Below are positions 31,047 through 40,859 of a stretch of DNA of 64,000 nt, one piece after another. The position numbers and the translations under genes were made by a program. The stretch is from Chloroflexota bacterium (GTDB lineage: Bacteria; Chloroflexota; Anaerolineae; Aggregatilineales; UBA3940), in the NCBI GenBank assembly GCA_010092885.1, contig JAADYX010000381.1, forward strand, positions 1 through 64,000. The letters run 5' to 3'. Every line of letters starts with the position of its first letter. Position 1 is the first letter of the stretch. The notes beneath the pieces are model-generated. The model was not told the DNA's origin, ran no database searches, and saw only the letters and a list, made by a program, of their open reading frames with translations.

Positions 31047-31730
31047 GTGACACAGGTCTTGATTAAGGGACTGCGAGAAGGCCTGCTGGTAACGGTCAAC
31101 GGATCGGATACCTGGCAGGAAATTGAGGCCGCGCTTGTGGCGCACATCGAAAAACAGGGCGATTTTTTCCGTGGCGCACAGATCGCCCTCCAGGTAGGAG
31201 ACCACATCTTGGATAGAGAAGACATCCGTAAACTCCAGGAAAAGCTGGCCAAACATGATGTGCGGCTCTCAGCCCTGCTGGGGACATCACCCGACACCAT
31301 CCGCGCCGCCCGGCGCATGGAACTCGATACCGATATGCCTGAGACCGGTGAGCAGCCTCTCACCGAAGACGGCGAACTGCCCCCCATTGACAACAACGAA
31401 TATGGCAGCAGCGGCGTTCTGGTGAAGGGCACGCTGCGCTCCGGTAAGGTGATCAGGCATATGGGCCATGTGGTGGTCATCGGGGATGTGAACCCCGGAT
31501 CGCAGATCATCGCGGGCGGTGATGTACTGGTCTGGGGTAAACTCCGAGGGACTGTACATGCAGGCGCACAGGGTGATACAGAGGCAATGGTCTGTGCACT
31601 GGACATGCGCCCGACTCAGCTGCGCATCGCGAACTTTGTGGCAATCGGCCAGAATGACCGCAATGCCAGACCAAGCCCTGAGATCGCCTTCGTACGTGAC
31701 GACCAGATCGTTGCTGAAGAGTGGGGCTAA
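31047..31730 (+). CDS. minC: Septum site-determining protein MinC
   Basis: VLVKGTLRSGKVIRHMGHVVVIGDVNPGSQIIAGGDVLVWGKLRGTVHAGAQGD. Confidence 0.93.
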   Translation: MTQVLIKGLREGLLVTVNGSDTWQEIEAALVAHIEKQGDFFRGAQIALQVGDHILDREDIRKLQEKLAKHDVRLSALLGTSPDTIRAARRMELDTDMPETGEQPLTEDGELPPIDNNEYGSSGVLVKGTLRSGKVIRHMGHVVVIGDVNPGSQIIAGGDVLVWGKLRGTVHAGAQGDTEAMVCALDMRPTQLRIANFVAIGQNDRNARPSPEIAFVRDDQIVAEEWG

Positions 31731-31745
31731 CCAAGGGAGACAGAC

Positions 31746-32597
31746 ATGACCGCTAAAGTTATCACCGTCACATCGGGTAAAGGTGGCGTTGGCAAAACGA
31801 CGACAACAGCCAACCTGGGCGTCGCATTGGCGTCACTCGGCAAGAAAGTTGCATGTGTGGATGCTGACATCGGCCTGCGCAATCTGGACGTTGTCATGGG
31901 GCTTGAGAACCGCATTGTCTACGATCTGGTTGACGTGGTGGAAGGCCGGGCCAAGCTGCGCCAGGCGATGATCAAAGACAAGCGGCTGAAAGAGGATCTC
32001 TACCTCATACCGGCTGCCCAGACCCGCGACAAGACAGCGGTGAGCCCCAGTGATATGGTGCGGCTGGTTGACGAACTCAAACCGCTCGTTGACTATGTCA
32101 TCGTCGATTCCCCAGCAGGAATTGAGCGCGGTTTTCGCAATGCGCTGGCCCCGGCTGATATCGTCATTGTAGTCACCAATCCGGAGGTTTCCTCTGTGCG
32201 TGATGCCGACCGCATCGTCGGTTTGATCGAGACTGAGAACAAGGGACCGGGCCAGCTGATTGTAAACCGCGTGAAGCGGGATATGGTCAAGCGAGGCGAT
32301 ATGCTTACACCGGAAGATATCATCGATTTCCTCGCTATCAAGCTGATCGGTTTGGTTCCGGAGGACGAACGCATCCTGATCTCCAGCAACCAGGGTACAC
32401 CTGCCGCTATGAACCCGGGAGAGTCAAAGGCCGGTCAGGCGTTTATTAATATCGCCAAGCGGTTGACGGGTGAAGAAGTGCCTTTCATGGAGATGGAAGA
32501 AGAAGAGGGCTTCATGCAGAAGGTGCTCAAATCGCTGGGATTTGGTGGCGGCAATGGCAAGTCCAAGAGCGAGAAGCCCGCACGCGCGGCCAAATAG
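31746..32597 (+). CDS. minD: Septum site-determining protein MinD
   Basis: TSGKGGVGKTTTTANLG, DADIGLRNLDVVMGLENR; C-terminal amphipathic stretch EEGFMQKVLKSLGFG. Confidence 0.96.
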   Translation: MTAKVITVTSGKGGVGKTTTTANLGVALASLGKKVACVDADIGLRNLDVVMGLENRIVYDLVDVVEGRAKLRQAMIKDKRLKEDLYLIPAAQTRDKTAVSPSDMVRLVDELKPLVDYVIVDSPAGIERGFRNALAPADIVIVVTNPEVSSVRDADRIVGLIETENKGPGQLIVNRVKRDMVKRGDMLTPEDIIDFLAIKLIGLVPEDERILISSNQGTPAAMNPGESKAGQAFINIAKRLTGEEVPFMEMEEEEGFMQKVLKSLGFGGGNGKSKSEKPARAAK

Positions 32598-32610
32598 GGG
32601 GACAAAACGT

Positions 32611-32898
32611 ATGGCAAACTGGCTGGAACGCCTGTTCGGCGGACGCAAACAAGCAAGTGGCTCTGTGGCCAAAGAGCGGCTGCAGCTGCTGCTGGTCCAT
32701 GATCGCAGCGACCTCACACCACAGCAGGTCGCAGCGATGAAAGATGAAATCCTGGAAGTGATCGCCCGCTATGTGGAGTTCGATGCGGAAAATGTATCCA
32801 TTGACTTGACCAGCCATGATCGCGAGAGTGTGCTCATGGCCGAGATCCCGATTGTGCCGGCGGCACGCCAGAATCAGACAGCACCCTCTGACGCGTAG
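32611..32898 (+). CDS. minE: Cell division topological specificity factor MinE
   Basis: WLERLFGGRKQASGSVAKERLQLLLVHDRSDLTPQQVAAMKDEILEVIARYV. Start corrected from the longer ORF at 32470. Confidence 0.93.
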   Translation: MANWLERLFGGRKQASGSVAKERLQLLLVHDRSDLTPQQVAAMKDEILEVIARYVEFDAENVSIDLTSHDRESVLMAEIPIVPAARQNQTAPSDA

Positions 32899-32901
32899 GG
32901 G

Positions 32902-33675
32902 TCAAGTCAGGATCACATCACCCGCCCGTGATTGGACCGCGATGCTGATCTGAGCGGGTGCCGATTCGAATTCTGGCGTAACGTATTCGCTGATGCCATA
33001 GGGCTGAAGCCGGTCATTCTCTACCTTCACGGTTACAAGGCCTGTCCGGGGTACCTTTATGTGAACCCCTACCTCTGGCGGGATGCGTATCTCAACCTCA
33101 CCAATACCGGTGTATAACGCCATATCAACCACGCCGCGCCGCGGGCAGGCAACCGTCATGCGACCGGCACCTGTGCTGGCAACGATCCGGTCAAGGCGTA
33201 GATCGGTCAGGTTCAGGACCATATCGCCGGTTGAACTGTGCACGTCAACCGTCCACAGTACGTTGCCCGCCAGCCCGGTCTGCCATTGAGCGATGCTCGG
33301 CGGAATCACCCGCTGCTTGAGCCTGAGCGAGGCGACCCCATCCTTCGACTCGAAAAACGGCCTGCCGGATGAACGCAGCATCGCGATACGGTCGTTGGGG
33401 CAGTCACCGACGGCCATGCTGCTCCAGCCAGACCGCGCTTGGAAGTGCCCGCGCACGACCTGACCGCGTGCCGTAAACAGCCGAGGGGAGCGGCCCAACA
33501 CGAGATCGCCATGGATGAGGACGCTCAGCGCAATGGCGACAATGCCCCCACCGATCACCGGGCCGGGCAGCAACCCCGTACCTGTTGCCGCAAAAATCAG
33601 CCCGGCGATGATAGCAAGCAAACCCGGCCAAAACAGAACGAGTGCAACACGGCGGCTAAAGGTGCTCATAAGCAT
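32902..33675 (-). CDS. Membrane protein with LiaF/toast-rack-like beta-rich C-terminus
   Basis: Two N-terminal TM segments, then a repetitive beta region (VASTGAGRMTVACPRRGVVDMALYTGIGEVEIRIP). Confidence 0.65.
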   Translation of the reverse strand: MLMSTFSRRVALVLFWPGLLAIIAGLIFAATGTGLLPGPVIGGGIVAIALSVLIHGDLVLGRSPRLFTARGQVVRGHFQARSGWSSMAVGDCPNDRIAMLRSSGRPFFESKDGVASLRLKQRVIPPSIAQWQTGLAGNVLWTVDVHSSTGDMVLNLTDLRLDRIVASTGAGRMTVACPRRGVVDMALYTGIGEVEIRIPPEVGVHIKVPRTGLVTVKVENDRLQPYGISEYVTPEFESAPAQISIAVQSRAGDVILT

Positions 33676-33690
33676 GATCTCCGGTAGGGA

Positions 33691-33716
33691 ACGGGGGCGG
33701 TGTTCGCCGCCCCCGT
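33691..33716 (-). repeat. Strong GC hairpin between DUF4340 gene and next gene
   Basis: ACGGGGGCGG-tgttcg-CCGCCCCCGT; no T-tract on the minus side. Confidence 0.6.
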
Positions 33717-33726
33717 AGTGATGGAC

Positions 33727-34407
33727 TTACCCGCCGGGGTCCACAGTGGCGTCCGGGTCCGGGGCGGGTTGTACGTAGGGCGGCTGTGCGGTCCAATCGA
33801 TGATAGTGCTGATTGTGAGCGCGTCCACGATATAGATCGCAGGATCGTCTGGCACCTGTACGTAGTAACCTGCCCCGGTCGGAGTCCGGCTGCCGACTTG
33901 CAGCGTGTAGGTCGGGCCGAAATCCGTGACGAATTCAATCGTGTGGAGTGGGTCATCGAGCCCATAGTCGCCCACGGCTCCCTCGATATCAGTTAGCCGG
34001 CGGGTCGGGGTGAGGCTGGGTAGACCGGCCACGGCTCCCTGTATGGCATCCGTATCCGCACCAAGGCCGGTATCAGTATCCTCCGGCGCTTCGGCGACGC
34101 GCCAACGCAGCGTAAGCGGATTGGCGGGTGTATCTTCCTCTGTGTCCATTCCCTCCTCGATAGCACTCACTTGTTCAACGGTGACGCTTTCGCCCTGGCG
34201 GTTGTCGGTTACAGTCAGGGCTGTGACCACAGCCAACGTCTGTGAGGCTTCAGGATAGAGCGGGTCCAACACCTCGATAGTTGGTGTGGGCTCGGCATCC
34301 GTGGTGTCCTCACGGTTGCCGAGCGCCTGTGCGCCAAGGAACAAGGCCAGCGCGATGACAAGAACAATCCCGATGGCTATTAGCCGCTGTTGGGTTTGGC
34401 GCTGCAT
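33727..34407 (-). CDS. DUF4340-like membrane-anchored protein of GldAFG-type ABC system
   Basis: N-terminal TM; LRWRVAEAPEDTDT...YGLDDPLHTIEFVTDFGPTYTLQVGSRTPTGAGYYVQVPDDPAIYIVD; operonic. Confidence 0.82.
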   Translation of the reverse strand: MQRQTQQRLIAIGIVLVIALALFLGAQALGNREDTTDAEPTPTIEVLDPLYPEASQTLAVVTALTVTDNRQGESVTVEQVSAIEEGMDTEEDTPANPLTLRWRVAEAPEDTDTGLGADTDAIQGAVAGLPSLTPTRRLTDIEGAVGDYGLDDPLHTIEFVTDFGPTYTLQVGSRTPTGAGYYVQVPDDPAIYIVDALTISTIIDWTAQPPYVQPAPDPDATVDPGG

Positions 34408-34422
34408 GGCTGCCTCCTCCCC

Positions 34423-36933
34423 TTAGCGACGGCGGCGGCGGGCAAACCACACACCCGCACCCACGAGAAGCATCACACCGGGCAGCAGACAGGTCATCGC
34501 GATGCTGAGTACGTTCACACCAATCGGAGGCAGTGGCTCTTCGATGGTGTTCTGCCCGAAGTCATCGGTCGGGATATCAAGCGCATTTTCGCCCTCTGTC
34601 AACCAGTTGGCAGCGTTGATAACCAGCTCCGCGTTGTTGAAGTTGGCACGGTTCTGCAGAAATGTGTTTGAAGCGAAGTCCGCATCGCCGAATATCACAG
34701 CGCGGTAGTTCTCCTCGATGTTTTCTACGCTGACAGCCACTGTCACCGGCCCGGGGATATCCTCGCCAGGGTTGAATTCCACCCCACCCCCGCTGACCGT
34801 CGGGTCGCTGGTTTCACCCCAGGAAAGCGGTTGGCCGGTATTCCCGGTGCCCGCCGTTTCGATCAGACTGACCTGAACGACATTCTCTGATGGTGCGTCA
34901 AGCAGCATGCTCTGAGCGGTGAACATCACAGGCCGTGTGCCGCCATCATCAAGTGTTTCCACAATGGGCGAGTTGCCGAAGTTGTTGAGAACTGGTGTGG
35001 CGACATCCCCCACCAGACCTTCAGAAGTCACATCAATGACCAGGTCGTTGTTCAGCTGAACGCCCATCTCTTCGATCAGGTACTCACGCAGCACATCAAC
35101 CGATGTATGTGGGGCTTCGATTAACCCGATCTGCTCTTCGGCTTCGAGGCTCCACAAGCGGATGTTGCCATCAGCACTCACACTGACCAGCGTATCATCG
35201 TCCGGACCGAGGGAGGCATCCCACACTGTGTTTTCGTGGCGCTCGAATGAGACATCCTCGCCAACCCGGATGGTGGCGTCAAACAGCGCATAGATGGCCT
35301 GCCCCTCTTCAGTCACTGCGATGCTGGTGATGCCTGTTTCCTCAAAGAGCGTGGTTGTTGTCGCTTCGCCACTTGAAACATCGTACGTGCCCTGCGTGCC
35401 ATCTACTGCTACGGTGAGTATCTCTGAGCCGTCGGGTGTGTAGGCTAGCGAAAAGGCAACATCGCCGTGCACACGGGCGTTGTCAATCTGTTCGCCAGAG
35501 GCCGCATCCCACAGGTAGAGCAGCCCCTCGACGGAGCCAGTAGCGGATTGGCGCCCAGCCACGACAGCGATGCTTTCGCTGTCGGGTGAGAAGGCAACAT
35601 CAAACATCTGAGCGGGCACGGCGATCGGCGAGAAGCTGGCTTCCTCGTAGGTGTCGGTGTTCCACACACGGATGATCTGGTCACCGGCGGCACTGGCCAA
35701 CAGCGCCCCATCGGGTGAATAGTCGATGCCACCCACATCAGATTGGTGGCCTTCCAGCACAGTCAGTTCTTCACCTTCGGTATCCCAGATACGTACTGTG
35801 CCGTCAAGGCTAAGCGTGGCGATATCACCGGTCGAAGACACACTGACATCGACTACGGCACCGCCATGGCCGCGCAGAATGGCGATTTCATCACGTGACC
35901 CCGCATCCCAGACACGCGCTGTGCCGTCCGAACCGGCAGTTACGAAGAAGTCGCCGCTGGGAGCAAAGTCGACACCGAGCACACCGGAGCCCAGCGCACC
36001 ACCACTCACCAGGCCAGCCTCGGCGAAGACCATCAGAGCCCCCCCACCGGTCAGATAGGCGTCGAGAATCTCTATTTCACGCGGGGCAAACTGCGCTTCC
36101 GGGCCTGCGATGATCAGCATATCGGCATCGTCGGGGATCGCACCATCCTCAAGCTGAAGCAGGTTCAGCGTTTCGACCTCAAAGCCAAAACGCCCGAGCT
36201 CGTTGACGATCTCCGAGTAGGCCTCGCCTTCAAATCCGCTGATATCACGCTCGCCATGGCCAGTGACCGCGTACGCTTTGCGCTCCTCACCGATCAGGAC
36301 TTGGAGGAGGGCATTGCTTATCGAGCGTTCGCTGGCGCCCGTGGCTTCCGCGGTGCGGTCGCCTTGGGTGAGCACGATCACGTTTGTGCCGGTTACTCCG
36401 AACTGTTGAGCGAGCAGCGGCTCACGATCAGGATCAACAAAACGGAAAGTGAAATTGCCTTCGGCTTCGCGTTCATAGGCGCGCAGCCACAGATCGGCCT
36501 CTTCACGTGCGGCAGGCGATTCGCCATAAAAGGCAATGGCCTCAACAGGCTCCTCTAACCGGTCAAGGAGTTCTTGGGAAGACTCCGAGAGCCGGTACCG
36601 GCTTCCTTCAGTAGCGTCAACCGGGGCGAAGTTCGCCTGGCTGATGAGCACGTTCAGGCCGATCACCGCGGCGATCGCCACGGCACTCAGCAGGATAGAG
36701 GTGAGTGTGTACTGTCCGGCGCGCCCCGTTACCGATTCAACCAGAGCCTCAGGATCGAGGGCGATAAAGCCGGCCAGCGCAAGCACCACGACGCCAAGCG
36801 CTACGTAGCTGGTTGTGGTGAACCGGTTGCCAGGGGTCACGATAAACGCGATGGCAAAGACGATCAGCGCGACTACGCCCAAACCGAGCAGAATATAGCG
36901 CGCTGTGTTGCGGTCGATGCGGATGTCATTCAT
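34423..36933 (-). CDS. GldG-like ABC transporter auxiliary protein with an internal seven-blade WD40 propeller
   Basis: GldG-type flanks (YRLSESSQELLDRLEEPVEAIAFYGES...; HTSVDVLREYLIEEMGVQLNNDLVIDV...) with WD40 repeats GSDGTARVWDA / LDGTVRIWDT / DQIIRVWNT / GLLYLWDA etc. between them. Confidence 0.88.
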   Translation of the reverse strand: MNDIRIDRNTARYILLGLGVVALIVFAIAFIVTPGNRFTTTSYVALGVVVLALAGFIALDPEALVESVTGRAGQYTLTSILLSAVAIAAVIGLNVLISQANFAPVDATEGSRYRLSESSQELLDRLEEPVEAIAFYGESPAAREEADLWLRAYEREAEGNFTFRFVDPDREPLLAQQFGVTGTNVIVLTQGDRTAEATGASERSISNALLQVLIGEERKAYAVTGHGERDISGFEGEAYSEIVNELGRFGFEVETLNLLQLEDGAIPDDADMLIIAGPEAQFAPREIEILDAYLTGGGALMVFAEAGLVSGGALGSGVLGVDFAPSGDFFVTAGSDGTARVWDAGSRDEIAILRGHGGAVVDVSVSSTGDIATLSLDGTVRIWDTEGEELTVLEGHQSDVGGIDYSPDGALLASAAGDQIIRVWNTDTYEEASFSPIAVPAQMFDVAFSPDSESIAVVAGRQSATGSVEGLLYLWDAASGEQIDNARVHGDVAFSLAYTPDGSEILTVAVDGTQGTYDVSSGEATTTTLFEETGITSIAVTEEGQAIYALFDATIRVGEDVSFERHENTVWDASLGPDDDTLVSVSADGNIRLWSLEAEEQIGLIEAPHTSVDVLREYLIEEMGVQLNNDLVIDVTSEGLVGDVATPVLNNFGNSPIVETLDDGGTRPVMFTAQSMLLDAPSENVVQVSLIETAGTGNTGQPLSWGETSDPTVSGGGVEFNPGEDIPGPVTVAVSVENIEENYRAVIFGDADFASNTFLQNRANFNNAELVINAANWLTEGENALDIPTDDFGQNTIEEPLPPIGVNVLSIAMTCLLPGVMLLVGAGVWFARRRRR

Positions 36934-37685
36934 CCGACGTATCTCCTTGAGCCAAGGATCTGAGAAGCAAGCAGCAGTGCAATGATGATCATGCCGATGA
37001 AGTACGCGATATCCACCGGGTCAATGATCGAGTTAACGATCAGGGCATCGCCATGGTCACGCAGTGACAGCGATGCGATGAAATCTGAGACATTCGGGTT
37101 GGCGACCAGCCCCGCGAAGAGATCGACAATCCACAGCACAAGGCAGGAACCAATTCCGACGAACAGTGCCACCAGCTGGTACTGCGTCAGGGACGAGGCC
37201 AGAATGCCAATCGCCATCATGGTGCCTGTGCTCAACAGGAGGCCGAGATAGCCCGCCGCAATGGCCCCGATATCTGGTGAGCCGCGCAATGCGAGCACCA
37301 CGGGGTAAAGCAGTGTGATCGCAATAAAGACAGCCACTGCCCCGAACGCGCCGAGCCATTTGCCGACGATGATCTCACCATCGCGAATGGGCGATGTAAA
37401 CAGGAGTTCGTGTGTGCCCTCGCGCAGTTCGTCGGCAACCAGCCGCATGGAAATCGCCGGCGCGAAGAACACCATCAGGAAGACCATGGTGTTAATCAGA
37501 GGGGCCATGTCAAGTGGGGCCACACCCTGGTTCCACTGCTGACCGAAGTAGAAGGAGAAAAAGGCCCCATTGATCAGCAGCCAGATGGCCCCGATGAAGT
37601 AAATCAACGGCGAACCAAACAGAAGCGAGAACTCCTGCTTGGCGATGATCCAGATCGTTCTGAGAGAGCGGCCTACGCTTTGCAT
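36930..37685 (-). CDS. ABC transporter permease (GldF-like, ABC-2 type)
   Basis: IAKQEFSLLFGSPLIYFIGAIWLLINGAFFSFYF; LVADELREGTHELLFTSPIRDGEIIVGKWLG. Confidence 0.9.
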   Translation of the reverse strand: MQSVGRSLRTIWIIAKQEFSLLFGSPLIYFIGAIWLLINGAFFSFYFGQQWNQGVAPLDMAPLINTMVFLMVFFAPAISMRLVADELREGTHELLFTSPIRDGEIIVGKWLGAFGAVAVFIAITLLYPVVLALRGSPDIGAIAAGYLGLLLSTGTMMAIGILASSLTQYQLVALFVGIGSCLVLWIVDLFAGLVANPNVSDFIASLSLRDHGDALIVNSIIDPVDIAYFIGMIIIALLLASQILGSRRYVG

Positions 37686-37689
37686 TTGG

Positions 37690-38622
37690 TCACCTCGTTT
37701 CAGCATCTTCGCCGGTCAGCCGGAGGAAGACATCCTCAAGCGACGTGCCAAGCGGTTTGAGTTCAAGTAGATCCCATTCGTTGCCGACAACCGTGGTGGC
37801 CACGATGGGACGTACATCGAGATCTTGGGGATGGGCAACTTCTATCCCATCGTCCTTGACGACAGCGGTCAGCACGCCTTCAATCTGGGTGATCAGATCG
37901 GCAGCGGTTTGCAGGTCGGCGTTGCCCAACCGCAGAAAGAAGCGGCGTTCGCCTTCCAGGCGGGTGGCGAGTGCATCCGGTGTGTCTTCGGCGACGATCT
38001 GCCCTTTATGGATCATCAGGACACGGTCAGCGACTTTTTCCAGCTCAGCCAGATCGTGGCTGCTGAGGAAAACTGTGCGGTCTTCACCGATCTCGTCAAT
38101 GATGGCGCGCATCTCGGCGCGTTGGTCGGGGTCCAGGCCGATCATCGGCTCGTCAAGGATGAGCACTTCCGGATCGTGCACGATGGCTTGTGCAAGACCC
38201 ACACGCTGGCGCATACCCTTGGATATGCTGGTGATCATGCTGTTTTCCCGCTCCAGCATATTGACCTTTTCCAGCGCGATTTCGACCCGCCGCTCGCGAT
38301 CAGCCCCGGATAGACCACGCAGGCTGGCGAAGTATTCCACGTACTGCCAGACGGTCATTTCCCGGTAGAGGGGAACCGTCTCTGGCAGGTAGCCGAGCTT
38401 CTGCCGCATGTCGATCGGTTGTTCGAGCACATCATAGCCAGCGACGGTGACGGATCCTTCGTTGGGCGGCATATAGCCTGTCAGGATGCGGATGGTGGTC
38501 GTTTTGCCCGCGCCGTTGCGCCCGACAAAGCCGACAACTTCTCCCACATCAGCAAAGAAGGAGATCCGGTCGATGGCTTTGTAGTTGCCGTAGTACTTGG
38601 TTAAGCCTTCAACCTGTATCAT
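37690..38622 (-). CDS. ABC transporter ATP-binding protein (GldA-like)
   Basis: GRNGAGKTTTIRILTGYMPPNEG, SKGMRQRVGLAQA, VLILDEPMIGLDP. Confidence 0.94.
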   Translation of the reverse strand: MIQVEGLTKYYGNYKAIDRISFFADVGEVVGFVGRNGAGKTTTIRILTGYMPPNEGSVTVAGYDVLEQPIDMRQKLGYLPETVPLYREMTVWQYVEYFASLRGLSGADRERRVEIALEKVNMLERENSMITSISKGMRQRVGLAQAIVHDPEVLILDEPMIGLDPDQRAEMRAIIDEIGEDRTVFLSSHDLAELEKVADRVLMIHKGQIVAEDTPDALATRLEGERRFFLRLGNADLQTAADLITQIEGVLTAVVKDDGIEVAHPQDLDVRPIVATTVVGNEWDLLELKPLGTSLEDVFLRLTGEDAETR

Positions 38623-38819
38623 GGTTTGTTCTCCCGAACCTGAGATGGAGCTGGGTGACTCCGCTTGAAGAAGAAAACCCCGTGCTATCCAACAGCGCAG
38701 AGTTTACCGTGACTGCTCCAAAGAGTCCGCCGGATATGATACAACACAGCGGGAATCATTGTCAACACAGCCGGAGTGCGGGTAGCATCAGAGTACATAA
38801 ATGGTGGCAGGAGGGTGCC

Positions 38820-39572
38820 ATGCGACAGTGGATGACGAGTGCGATCATCGTGATGATGCTGGTAGGGTGTGGAACGCAGACTCCGGTGGCAGAGGTGCCT
38901 CCTGCCGGAACGCCGCCAACCGCTATCCCTTCACCAACGTGGATACCTACACCAACGTTTACACCCATCGCGACGTTTACGGCCACCGTTTCACCCACCC
39001 CAACGGCGACCGGCACAGCAACAGAGACTCCCCTGCCGCCGACTGTCACCAACACGCCAGGGCCGACCTCAACACCCGGACCCAGCCCAACCCTTACCCT
39101 GCCGCCGCCCAAGCGAACCGTGCTGTTTGAAAAAGACACACCGACCCCAAAGCCGCCTACACCAGCACCGAGTGCACCGCTGCTCGATCCCGACCGCAGC
39201 GGTGACCAAGACGCACTGACCGATGCGGAACAGGCTGCCGATCAGGCGGGTGTGCAGACCTATTCCGGCATGCGCTGTCGTGTCAATACAACGACGTACG
39301 AATGCGGCTGTGTCCCGGACGCAGTGACGGCGTCATTCACCTTTTACGGGCCTAATGACCTGCGGATCGTGCTGACCTCCCCGGCTGGAGATACCTCTGT
39401 TTTTCTCCTCGACCGGTTGGGGATCAACGCGTGGGAAGGCACCAGCACAGGCGCAGAAGGCACTCAATTGGAGTTGATAGTGGTATTCCGTCCGCGAGGT
39501 TTTGACCAACAAACACAGGTCACCTTTCCTGTTGGGGAACAGGCGACCTGTGTCAATCAGTGGATGCGGTGA
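38820..39572 (+). CDS. Lipoprotein with TP-rich linker
   Basis: MRQWMTSAIIVMMLVGC lipobox; TPTFTPIATFTATVSPTPTATGT linker. Confidence 0.75.
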   Translation: MRQWMTSAIIVMMLVGCGTQTPVAEVPPAGTPPTAIPSPTWIPTPTFTPIATFTATVSPTPTATGTATETPLPPTVTNTPGPTSTPGPSPTLTLPPPKRTVLFEKDTPTPKPPTPAPSAPLLDPDRSGDQDALTDAEQAADQAGVQTYSGMRCRVNTTTYECGCVPDAVTASFTFYGPNDLRIVLTSPAGDTSVFLLDRLGINAWEGTSTGAEGTQLELIVVFRPRGFDQQTQVTFPVGEQATCVNQWMR

Positions 39573-39579
39573 CATATGC

Positions 39580-39602
39580 CCCACCCCTCAAGGTGGGGGC
39601 TT
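39580..39602. terminator. Hairpin between convergent genes
   Basis: GCCCCACCcctcaaGGTGGGGGC followed by TTCT. Confidence 0.5.
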
Positions 39603-39608
39603 CTACCG

Positions 39609-40682
39609 TCAGGGGACTGCATCTTCCGGCTCGCGCACGAAGAAGGGAAAATCGTAGATCGAAGCAGGCAGTGCCTCATCCAATGTATAGGAAAAGACAT
39701 CTGACCATTGTGGTGTGGCACTGTCAATCAGATCATAGGCGTATTCGGTGATGCCTGTGCCAGCGTCAACATAGGTCGAGAATTCAGCGGGCTCGATCAC
39801 GATGTAGTGCGGACTGCCCATCCAGATGACTTCACCCCAGCCAAATGCACCATACACGAAGAGCTCGTTATTAGGGTTAGAGTCCCAGTGATAGGCGACT
39901 TTGCGCTCAACATAGACCTCCGAACTCACAGGATCGTACTCGCGGATCGCGATGCGGTACGCGCCATTGGTGGAGTCAAATTCGTAAGGCTGCCATGTGA
40001 GGGTGAAGTCCCCATCGTAGTTGAATTTGTTATACAGACCCAGCATCAGATAGTAGCCCGGGACAACGCCGAGATCCCAGTACGCCGGGTCGTTCTCCAG
40101 AGCGAACGGTGTCTGGAACTGCACGGTGGTCGGTTCCTTTTCCGGTGGGATATTGACCGGCATGTTGACTGTATCAACGATGTGGATCGTACCGTTGGAC
40201 AGTTCGATATCGGCATCAAGGACGATGGCTCCATGTACGAACAGTTCACCATACAGGTCCTGCAGATAGATGTCCTGGTTATTCAGTTCACTTTCAATGG
40301 TGGTTAGGCCGTTGAGGTCAGATGCATCATACTCGCCAACCACAATGTGAAACCGGGTGAAGTACTCCAATGTGGCATAGCCGTTGGCCGCATCGTCAAA
40401 TATGTCGAAGTCCTCGCCAAACGCCGCGTTGAGTGTATCCCAGGCGTTGTTGTCCGGGACGAAGACCGTAAACGGACCACTTGTGTCACTGTCCAGATTG
40501 TATGTGTCATCGAGATCGGTCAGGCCGAGAGCCAGTTCCATCCTGGAGAGGGTAGGATCGTCGGAAATATAGTCCATGATAGTCTGGCTGGTTTGCGCCT
40601 GCACAACGGCTGCGTCTACCGCAGCAGCCAACAAAGCGGCCACAGCCAGCACCAAACTCACAGCGAGGTGTTTAAATGTCAT
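39609..40682 (-). CDS. Secreted FAS1 (fasciclin) domain protein
   Basis: Signal peptide; SGPFTVFVPDNNAWDTLNAAFGEDF...NGTIHIVDTVNMP. Confidence 0.88.
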   Translation of the reverse strand: MTFKHLAVSLVLAVAALLAAAVDAAVVQAQTSQTIMDYISDDPTLSRMELALGLTDLDDTYNLDSDTSGPFTVFVPDNNAWDTLNAAFGEDFDIFDDAANGYATLEYFTRFHIVVGEYDASDLNGLTTIESELNNQDIYLQDLYGELFVHGAIVLDADIELSNGTIHIVDTVNMPVNIPPEKEPTTVQFQTPFALENDPAYWDLGVVPGYYLMLGLYNKFNYDGDFTLTWQPYEFDSTNGAYRIAIREYDPVSSEVYVERKVAYHWDSNPNNELFVYGAFGWGEVIWMGSPHYIVIEPAEFSTYVDAGTGITEYAYDLIDSATPQWSDVFSYTLDEALPASIYDFPFFVREPEDAVP

Positions 40683-40859
40683 AGATCACCTCCGGATGAT
40701 CGCAGATTCATGGCTATTGTACAGGCAGCAGACTGTAGGCGTCAATGGCACTTACTTACCGGCCCGCATGTGCTTTGTGGCACTTGTCCGCACCGAATGC
40801 TACGATCCATCAGATATATGATCCCGTACATGATAAAGTGACTTATCCATCAGGTGCCC

